Shown one piece after another: positions 57,773 to 64,000 of a stretch of 64,000 bases of DNA. How positions within the stretch are numbered: the stretch's first letter is position 1; each line of letters begins with the position of its first letter. Origin of the DNA: Corynebacterium efficiens YS-314 (GTDB lineage Bacteria; Actinomycetota; Actinomycetes; Mycobacteriales; Mycobacteriaceae). Both the position numbers and the translations under genes were made by a program. The stretch is taken from the NCBI RefSeq assembly GCF_000011305.1, contig NC_004369.1, positions 1,612,001 to 1,676,000 of the forward strand, given 5' to 3'. A model generated the notes under the pieces. It was given only the letters and a program-made list of their open reading frames with translations, searched no databases and was not told the DNA's origin.

Positions 57773-59992
57773 CTAGTTCCAGCCCTGTCTGGTGGCCTGG
57801 TCGAAGAACTCCCGTTCGTGGACGCAGGCACTCAGGTAGGTCTGCGCGGCAACCCGCTGCTGGTCAGGACCAGCCCCGGCCATCGCCGCCTCCACGCGCG
57901 CGATGGCCTTGACCGTGCCGGCCAGGAACCCCTCACCGGAGTAGGTGTCCAACCAGTCGGTGTAGGGGTGTTCGGGGTGGTTCTGCTTCGCCAGGATGAG
58001 TCCGATCTCCGCATACAGCCAGTAGCAGGGCAGGACCGCGGCCGCGCCCACGACGTAGTCATCGGCGTGGGAGCGGGCGATGAGGAAATCGGTGTAGGCC
58101 ATGGTCACCGGTGAGGGGGCGGATACCCCGGTCTCTGCAAGGCCCTTGTTCAGGTAGGTGCGGTGCAGTTCCGCCTCCACCGTGATGCACTCGGCGGCGC
58201 TGGTGGCCCAGTCCACCTGTGCGGGGGCATCCGGTGCGCGCGAGCTCAGGGTGGCCAGGGCGCGGGAGTACTGGCGCAGATAGTGGGCGTCCTGATCGAT
58301 GTAGAAGAGGAATTCCTCCCGCGACAGGGTGCCATCACCCAGGCCCCGGATGAACCCGGAGTCGAGGATCTCACCCAGGACATCACCGGTGGCCTCCCAC
58401 AGCGCCCGGGTGTAGGGGCCCGCCGGGGCAAGGGCTGGGGCTGGACTCTGTGTGTCGGACGGGGTGATGATCCCATCCGAAGGGGCACCCATCCGCAGAT
58501 GTGGCCACGGCGTTGCATCTGCGGCACGCAGCAGACGCCGGGTCACCGCGAAATGATCCACCGGCCCGCTGCCGGAGCCCACCTGCAGGGCGTCGGCACC
58601 GCGCAGTGCCTCGTTGAGCCAGCGCGTCGCCCAGTCCAGCGCCTTATCCACCGGGTGACCTGCACCCATCCGGGTGGCCAGCGCCGCCGAGAGTGAGCAT
58701 CCGGTCCCGTGGCTGTTGGTGGTGTCAACACGTGGGTTGGCCACCATGTGGACAGAGCCGTCCGGATACACCACTGCATTATCAGCACGGGGACCAGTCA
58801 AGTGTCCACCCTTAACAATGACGGTGGTGCCCACGTCTGTGGCGAAACGCCGCGCCTGCTCAATCGCCGCATCGAAGGAGGGAGCCGGTTGCTCACCGCA
58901 CAGCACCGCCAGCTCCGGGATATTCGGGGTGATCACATCGACCACGGTCGCGAGCTCCAGCAGGGCCTCGGTGGCATCGGGGTCCAGCAGGCTGTCGCCG
59001 CTGGTGGCCACCATGACCGGATCCAGGATCACCGGACCGTGGGGGCGGGTACGCAACCACCCGGTGACCTGACGGACCGTGTCAGCCCGGCCGAGCATAC
59101 CGAGTTTCACCGCATCCACGGTGACATCGGAGAACACTGATTCCAGCTGCTCATCCAGGAAGTCGGCGGGCGGGGTGTGGACCCCGGTGACACCATGGGT
59201 GTTCTGTGCGACCAGGGCGGTGATCACCGACATTCCGAAGCCACCGGCCGCGGCGATGGATTTCAGATCAGCCTGGACACCGGCACCACCGGTGGGGTCG
59301 GTGCCGGCGATGGTGAGCACCCGTGGCTGTGCCACGCGACGCCCCGCCTCCCACACATCCAGCAGCTCCCGGGCGGCCTCCGCCGGGGAGGGGGCCGCCA
59401 TGATCGCCGAGACCACGCACAGTCCATCCACCCCGGTACGCGCCAGATCAGCGGCGTTGGCAAGACCGACCCCGCCGATCGCCACGGAGGCGATACCGTG
59501 GGCACGTGCGACCTTGGCCATGGCAGCCACGCCGTCCACACCCACCGCCTGCGGGGCATCCGGTTTGGTGTCCGTGGCCTGGACGGGACCGAGACCGACC
59601 ACATCCGGCAGGGCGATGCCCGCCCGGGTACAGTCGGCGATCACCGTCTCGAGCTGATCCATCGTTTCGATGGTCAACCCGATCATGAGATGCCCGGGCA
59701 GTTGCCGGCGGGCCTGCACATAGGGCAGATCCCCCTGGCCGATGTGCACGTGGCAGCTCAGCTCCGCGGCCACGGCGAATCTGTCATTGAGAAACAGGGG
59801 CACCCCCAGGCGGTCGCACACCCGTTTGAGCTCCATGGCATGTTCCCGGAAGGTCTGCTCGTCGGCATCCTTGTCGCGCAGTTGCACCACGGTGACACCA
59901 CCGTTGATGGCGTCCTCGACAATCCCGGCGACCCGCTCGGGGCCACCTCCAAGGTGTGGGTCGGTGACGAGGTAGAGGCTGAAATCGGTCAT
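57773..59992 (-). CDS. thiED: Trifunctional thiamine biosynthesis protein ThiE-ThiD-TenA
   Basis: The 739-aa fusion has three domains. ThiE (about 1-205): [34 protein letters not shown], thiamine phosphate synthase. ThiD (about 220-490): [23 protein letters not shown] and [17 protein letters not shown] kinase. TenA (about 520-739): [28 protein letters not shown] and catalytic Cys in [14 protein letters not shown], thiaminase II/HMP salvage. The start overlaps thiM by four bases. Fusing ThiE with ThiD is known in corynebacteria; a C-terminal TenA extends this. Confidence 0.94.
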   Translation of the reverse strand: MTDFSLYLVTDPHLGGGPERVAGIVEDAINGGVTVVQLRDKDADEQTFREHAMELKRVCDRLGVPLFLNDRFAVAAELSCHVHIGQGDLPYVQARRQLPGHLMIGLTIETMDQLETVIADCTRAGIALPDVVGLGPVQATDTKPDAPQAVGVDGVAAMAKVARAHGIASVAIGGVGLANAADLARTGVDGLCVVSAIMAAPSPAEAARELLDVWEAGRRVAQPRVLTIAGTDPTGGAGVQADLKSIAAAGGFGMSVITALVAQNTHGVTGVHTPPADFLDEQLESVFSDVTVDAVKLGMLGRADTVRQVTGWLRTRPHGPVILDPVMVATSGDSLLDPDATEALLELATVVDVITPNIPELAVLCGEQPAPSFDAAIEQARRFATDVGTTVIVKGGHLTGPRADNAVVYPDGSVHMVANPRVDTTNSHGTGCSLSAALATRMGAGHPVDKALDWATRWLNEALRGADALQVGSGSGPVDHFAVTRRLLRAADATPWPHLRMGAPSDGIITPSDTQSPAPALAPAGPYTRALWEATGDVLGEILDSGFIRGLGDGTLSREEFLFYIDQDAHYLRQYSRALATLSSRAPDAPAQVDWATSAAECITVEAELHRTYLNKGLAETGVSAPSPVTMAYTDFLIARSHADDYVVGAAAVLPCYWLYAEIGLILAKQNHPEHPYTDWLDTYSGEGFLAGTVKAIARVEAAMAGAGPDQQRVAAQTYLSACVHEREFFDQATRQGWN

Positions 59993-60801
59993 CGGTTCTC
60001 CTCCCGGAGGTGGGTCAGGTTGGCAAGCTGGTTGCGGTCGAGTTGGTGGAGTGCGTCGATAAGCGCTACGGCGTAGGAGCCCGGTGCGGTGGCACGGGTG
60101 GCGGCGATGCGGCCGGCGGCCCCCAGGTGGGCGTGCGCGGCGACCACCGCGTCGTGGGGGTCGATGTCGGTGTCCTGGGTGGCACCGAGGTAGGCGGCGG
60201 TCACCGCGCCGAGGGCGCAGCCGGTGCCGATGACCAGCTGCAGCATGGGGTCCCCGGACTTAAGCCACGACACACGTCCACGTGAGACGATGAGGTCCTC
60301 TGCTCCGGTGACGGCAACGACCCCGCCGGTGCGCCGGGCGAGCACCTGTGCGGCCTCCACGGCATCGGCGACGTCGTCGGTCGCATCGACCCCGCGTCCA
60401 CCGGCGCCCAGACCGGCCAGCGCGACGATCTCCGAGGCGTTGCCGCGTATCGCGGCCGGATGCTTGTCGACGGCCCGACGGAGGAACGCCGAACGTTCCG
60501 CCAGACCACCCACACCGACCGGGTCAAGTACCCAGGGAGTACCGGCAGCGGTGGCTCCCTCAATGGCGCGTTCCATCCCGGCATACTGTTCGGCCGACGG
60601 TGTGCCGGCGTTGATGAGGACCCCGTCTGCCACCCCGGCGAAATCGAAGGATTCAGCCGGCGTGTCCACCATCGCGGGACTGGCCCCGATGGCCAGGAGG
60701 GCATTGGCGGTGAACTGCATGACCACGGCATTGGTCAGGCATTGGACAAGTGGGGTGGTGGCGCGCACCAATGTGGGCGCATGAAGATATGAGTCAGCCA
60801 T
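59989..60801 (-). CDS. thiM: Hydroxyethylthiazole kinase
   Basis: The 270-aa product has the ThiM motifs [54 protein letters not shown] and [14 protein letters not shown] with the anion-hole Gly-Thr-Gly-Cys catalytic loop. It phosphorylates 4-methyl-5-(2-hydroxyethyl)thiazole for salvage. The mRNA leader contains a TPP riboswitch, so both genes respond to thiamine pyrophosphate. Confidence 0.95.
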   Translation of the reverse strand: MADSYLHAPTLVRATTPLVQCLTNAVVMQFTANALLAIGASPAMVDTPAESFDFAGVADGVLINAGTPSAEQYAGMERAIEGATAAGTPWVLDPVGVGGLAERSAFLRRAVDKHPAAIRGNASEIVALAGLGAGGRGVDATDDVADAVEAAQVLARRTGGVVAVTGAEDLIVSRGRVSWLKSGDPMLQLVIGTGCALGAVTAAYLGATQDTDIDPHDAVVAAHAHLGAAGRIAATRATAPGSYAVALIDALHQLDRNQLANLTHLREENR

Positions 60802-60807
60802 GCAACG

Positions 60808-60893
60808 GCCATCCCTTCGCTAGTACGAGCTAGAGCAGGTTCAACGGGTGTGTTCTCAGCCTGTCCACGGTGGACAGGCACCCCGTGCCTGGT
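60808..60893 (-). promoter_or_regulatory. TPP riboswitch (THI box) controlling thiM-thiED
   Basis: On the minus strand the conserved blocks are all present in order: GGGGTGCC, GGCTGAGA, ACCCGTTGAACCTG and CTAGC...TACTAGCGAAGGGA. An extra stem TGTCCACCGTGGACA sits between the first two. The 3' end runs into GAAGGGATGG just before the thiM start, which suggests control of translation by hiding the ribosome binding site. Confidence 0.95.
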
Positions 60894-60959
60894 TCTCACC
60901 CTAGCAAAAGGTCTGGTCTGTATGGCTGGTGGGTGGGGATGACCCCGGACAGACAACAA

Positions 60960-61004
60960 CACCCCCGGACACCTGCCGGGAGGTTCCGGCGGGGTCAGGG
61001 GGTG
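60960..61004 (-). terminator. Hairpin terminator downstream of ndh
   Basis: CACCCCC (60960-60966) and GGGGGTG (60998-61004) enclose a second stem GCCGG/CCGGC. On the minus strand GTTGTTGTCTG follows, a weak T-rich tail. It lies 20 bases after the ndh stop. Confidence 0.6.
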
Positions 61005-61024
61005 GGGGCGAGCTGGGGGTGGGC

Positions 61025-62440
61025 CTATTTCAGCTTGTTGGCGGCACCGAAACGGGTGGTGTCCTTCAGCTCGATGGGCACGTCACCGTCTTTTTCATCG
61101 ATGACCTGGCCGAGCTTGGCCAGCGCGGTGCGGGAGTGCAGCTGCTGACGTGTGGTGGCGAGATTCCAGCGCTTGCGGGAGAGGGCATTGAGACCCCAGC
61201 TGATCGCGGAGACGAAGCGGTTGCGGAAACCGACCAGGAACATCAGGTGGACGCCCAGCCACAGCAGCCAGCCGATGAAGCCGGTGACCTCGACCTTGCC
61301 CATCTTCACCACGGCGGAGAAGCGGGACACGGTGGCCATGGAGCCCTTGTCGAAGTAGTCGAAGTCCTCGCGTTCATCGCTGGAGCGGCCCTCGGCCTCC
61401 GCGGCGATCTGCTCGGCGACGTACTCGCCACCCTGGATGGCCACCTGCGCGACACCCGGGAGGTTATCCAGGGCCATCATGTCACCGACGACGAAGATGT
61501 TCTTGTACTCGCCCACGGACAGGTCACGGTTGACCTTGACGCGACCTGCACGGTCGACCTCGACACCGGCCTGATCGGCGATGAGCTTGCCCAGCGGGGA
61601 AGCGGCCACACCGGCGGACCAGATCTTGCAGAACGACGGGATGCGGTGCTCCTCACCGTCCTTGGTCTTGTAGGTCACGGCCTCCTCGTCGACATCGGTG
61701 ACCAGGGCGTTGAGCTTGACGGTCACACCGAGCTTCTCCAGGGTGCGTTGTGCGTTGCGGCCCAGGCGCTTGCCGAATGGGGGCAGGACCTGCGGGGCAC
61801 CGTCGAGGAGGATGATCTTGGCGGAGGAGGGGTTGAAGTTGGTGTAAACACCAGCGAGGGTGCGGTGGGCCATCTCGGCGAGCTGGCCGGCGAGCTCCAC
61901 ACCGGTGGGGCCTGCACCGACGACCACGAAGGTCAGGAGGCGCTCACGCTCGGCCGGGTCCTCGCAGACCTCGGCACGCTCGAAGGCGCCGATGATGCGG
62001 GCGCGCAGTTCGAGGGCATCGTCGATGGTCTTCATACCGGGGGCGAACTGGGCGAAGTGGTCGTTGCCGAAGTAGGACTGACCGGCACCGGCACCGACAA
62101 CCAGCGAGTCATACTCGTAGACCCGGGTGTAGGAACCCAGGGAGGCGGTGACGGTGCGCTTGGTGATGTCGATGTCGGTGACCTCACCCTTGATCACATT
62201 GACATTGTCCTGGCCGCTGAGGATCTGACGGGTGGACGGTGCGATCTCGCCGGAGGACAGGATGCCCGTGGCCACCTGGTAGAGCAGAGGTTGGAAGAGG
62301 TGGTGGTTGGTGCGGTCAATGAGGGTGACATCGACGTCTGCCTTGGCCAGGTTCTTGGCGGTGAACAGGCCGCCGAAGCCGGAACCGATAACGACGACGT
62401 GGTGGCGGCCGCCTTCGGGGCGGGTGGGGTTCTCGGACAT
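61025..62440 (-). CDS. ndh: Type II NADH dehydrogenase
   Basis: The 471-aa flavoprotein has an FAD-binding motif (VVVIGSGFGGLFTAKNLA, residues 15-32) and an NADH-binding motif (FVVVGAGPTGVELAGQLAEM, near 175). GDMMALDN near 320 and the C-terminal GWLLWLGVHLMFLVGFRNR membrane-anchoring helix complete the family pattern. It oxidises NADH and reduces menaquinone without pumping protons, the main NADH entry to the corynebacterial respiratory chain. A GGAGA lies about 11 bases before the ATG. Confidence 0.95.
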   Translation of the reverse strand: MSENPTRPEGGRHHVVVIGSGFGGLFTAKNLAKADVDVTLIDRTNHHLFQPLLYQVATGILSSGEIAPSTRQILSGQDNVNVIKGEVTDIDITKRTVTASLGSYTRVYEYDSLVVGAGAGQSYFGNDHFAQFAPGMKTIDDALELRARIIGAFERAEVCEDPAERERLLTFVVVGAGPTGVELAGQLAEMAHRTLAGVYTNFNPSSAKIILLDGAPQVLPPFGKRLGRNAQRTLEKLGVTVKLNALVTDVDEEAVTYKTKDGEEHRIPSFCKIWSAGVAASPLGKLIADQAGVEVDRAGRVKVNRDLSVGEYKNIFVVGDMMALDNLPGVAQVAIQGGEYVAEQIAAEAEGRSSDEREDFDYFDKGSMATVSRFSAVVKMGKVEVTGFIGWLLWLGVHLMFLVGFRNRFVSAISWGLNALSRKRWNLATTRQQLHSRTALAKLGQVIDEKDGDVPIELKDTTRFGAANKLK

Positions 62441-62815
62441 GGTGTCACTGTCTCCTGGTCGTTGAAGAAAATTAACTGGCGCTAGTAGGTGGGCGCCACA
62501 TACCTATCAACAATAGCCCTCCCAACGAGAACCCACAGGATCGGGTAGTCCAAACCTGTCTGTTTTTGTGAAATATGTGGTATTCACGCCCGTATCTGTT
62601 CATTATGCCGGTAATTATGGCGCGTGTCACGTCAATGAATGGACAATCACTGATACCTTTCTGACATGGGTGATCAGGCCTCGGGGTACGGTGCCCCGAC
62701 TGTGCCCCGGCCGTGTCTCCGCCGCTGTGCCAGCCGTTGGGTCTACACTTTCAGACTGTAGGAATATCCGCTTCGGTTTCATGCCGTGATGCCACCTGGA
62801 GGTGCACCAAAACGC
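62441..62815. other. Divergent intergenic region between ndh and ufaA
   Basis: No gene is supported over these 375 bases. The ndh leader contains the inverted repeat GGCGC/GCGCC near 62491-62512. A TACACT at about 62744-62749 is a possible ufaA -10. The stretch 62560-62660 is AT-rich with several short direct and inverted repeats but no confident operator. Confidence 0.4.
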
Positions 62816-64000
62816 ATGGTAGATACGCGTTTGCGCCATCTGGGGTCGATCGACCCCGAGGAATGGCCGGGGGTTGCGACGGTACCTGATGCGGTATTGA
62901 TGAACGTCCGTGCCCGACAGGCTGAGGCGAGGTTCGCCCGGGCCTGCGAGAGCGCCGGCCTGGACCTGCTCGGGGATGAGCCGGATCTCACCATCGACCA
63001 TGAGGAGTTGTTTCCGCGTCTGGCCGCCAACGGATGGCTGGGTCTGGCGGAAAGCTACATGGCAGGCGAGTGGCGCAGCGATAAACTCGCTGATGTGCTG
63101 ACGGAATTGATCCGGGTGGGTTTCCGCCCGCGGGGCAGGCTCACGCCCCCGGTCGGATTGCCGGATGGTGCCCAGGACAACGGTGGTGCCCTGCCCGGGG
63201 AGCTGATCCGTCTCAGTTCCGGGGATGGGATGAGTGCCTTCGGTGGGGTCTTCGCCTCCGGGGTGCCCACCACGCTGCGCACCGCGGTGAAGAGTTTTGT
63301 CCCCGGGGCGGGCAGGAACCGCGAACCCGGATCCCATTTCGTTGATGTGACCCGCATTGCGGATCCGGTGGCGGTGGAACGGGAGGATCTGGGGGAGGCC
63401 CAGCGCCGGGCGGCGGCACGGTTGTTGGATGCCGCCCGTGTGCGGTCCGGGTCGCATGTGCTGGAGTACCCGGCCTCCGGTGGTGCGCTGTCCATACTGG
63501 CTGCCCGGAGGAACGCCACCGTGGATGTGCTCACCGCCGATGAATCGCAGGTGCCGGGCCTGTCGGAGCTGTTGATCCTGGCCGGGGCGGACAAGGATGT
63601 CCATATCCGCACCATTCCCCGGGCGATCCCGGGGCGGGAGGACTGGGGCGGATCCTATGACGCGATCGTGTCCATGGAGAAACTCGAGGTCGTCGGCACA
63701 TCCGGCGCGAAGAGGTATATCAGGGCGCTGGACCGGATGCTCGCCACGGGCGGGTATGTGGCGATGCAGTCACTGGTGGCCACGGATCAGCTCGGACCCG
63801 TCGGCCGGGAGGCACTCGGGGTGTTGCGGGCCTATATCTGGCCGGCCCTGAAATTCCCGACGGTGTCAGAGATCCACCAGCTCGCCGACCGGGAGTCCTC
63901 ACTGCGGGTGATCGCGGAGGTGCACTTCCCGGGGCATTATCTCAAGAGCGTGCAGTTGCAGCGGGAGATCTTCGAGGGCCAGATGAGAGAAGCGGCGGCT
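62816..64000 (+). CDS. ufaA: Cyclopropane-fatty-acyl-phospholipid synthase family protein (3' truncated by window)
   Basis: The open frame runs from ATG 62816 (GGAGG 13 bases upstream; an alternative ATG at 62789 would place GGAGG inside the gene) to the window end: 395 codons, still open. PRLAANGWLGLAESYMAGEW is characteristic of CFA/UfaA proteins, as is GHYLKSVQLQ late in the frame. The SAM-binding loop is aberrant: VLEYPASGGALSIL replaces the usual VLDIGCGWGGL. The canonical Glu-His-Val catalytic block is changed to VSMEKLEVVGTSGAKRY. It may be a non-catalytic or altered member. Gene order (ndh then ufaA) matches C. glutamicum. Confidence 0.85.
   Translation, partial: MVDTRLRHLGSIDPEEWPGVATVPDAVLMNVRARQAEARFARACESAGLDLLGDEPDLTIDHEELFPRLAANGWLGLAESYMAGEWRSDKLADVLTELIRVGFRPRGRLTPPVGLPDGAQDNGGALPGELIRLSSGDGMSAFGGVFASGVPTTLRTAVKSFVPGAGRNREPGSHFVDVTRIADPVAVEREDLGEAQRRAAARLLDAARVRSGSHVLEYPASGGALSILAARRNATVDVLTADESQVPGLSELLILAGADKDVHIRTIPRAIPGREDWGGSYDAIVSMEKLEVVGTSGAKRYIRALDRMLATGGYVAMQSLVATDQLGPVGREALGVLRAYIWPALKFPTVSEIHQLADRESSLRVIAEVHFPGHYLKSVQLQREIFEGQMREAAA

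Noticed and set aside
60929..62485. 518-codon plus-strand open frame opposite ndh
   Set aside because: Ndh motifs are complete on the minus strand; the antisense frame is low-complexity Gly/Val/Asp.

Overview
The window is a chromosomal segment of a high-GC Corynebacterium. Gene content and order follow the C. glutamicum/C. efficiens lineage: an rRNA operon, tlyA-nadK-recN-steA-steB-pyrG, xerD-parA-scpA-scpB-rluB-cmk-der, secA2-odhI-ftsR, gnd, the thiamine genes, ndh and ufaA. The strong GC bias is closer to C. efficiens than to C. glutamicum. That species call is inference; no database was searched.

Region by region. 1-4434: 3' half of a 16S gene, a spacer without tRNAs, 23S, 5S and a strong terminator. 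4481-24410: housekeeping block with an RGG-rich TPR-like protein, a HAD phosphatase, TlyA, NAD kinase, RecN, the SteA/SteB division pair, CTP synthase, a Nudix hydrolase, XerD, a ParA-like ATPase, ScpA/ScpB (split by a GNAT enzyme and a sulfurtransferase), RluB, Cmk and Der. 24584-30247: a GyrI-like protein, a methyltransferase, a strongly asymmetric heterodimeric ABC exporter and a ZIP metal transporter behind an MntR-type operator. 30248-34408: an IS982-family element, a lipoprotein sulfatase with its own formylglycine-generating enzyme, and tRNA-Pro(GGG). 34573-41547: YchJ-family protein, hydrolase-OsmC fusion, SecA2, OdhI, FtsR, a DUF151 nuclease and a second MerR regulator. 41638-46940: an accessory amino-acid cassette (Glu/Leu-type dehydrogenase, 2-oxoadipate dioxygenase/decarboxylase family enzyme, amino-acid binding lipoprotein). 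The binding-protein gene is broken by an IS1182-family insertion with a clean CTAG duplication and by a separate frameshift. 47085-56529: VWA lipid-anchored or membrane protein, a conserved protein, two CNNM/CBS membrane proteins, a DEAD-box helicase, succinate-semialdehyde dehydrogenase and Gnd. 56634-64000: thioesterase, methyltransferase, a ThiE-ThiD-TenA fusion with ThiM under a TPP riboswitch, Ndh, and the start of ufaA, which runs off the window.

Many genes have a -10-like hexamer ending 6-9 bases before the start codon, so leaderless transcription looks common here. Several operons are translationally coupled by 4-base stop/start overlaps (tlyA-nadK, nudix-xerD, rluB-cmk-der, CNNM pair, thiM-thiED). 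The most interesting points are the amino-acid oxidation cassette with its IS-interrupted uptake gene, the ABC pair whose two halves together retain only one complete ATP site, the OsmC domain that has lost its cysteines, and the UfaA protein without the usual SAM-binding loop.
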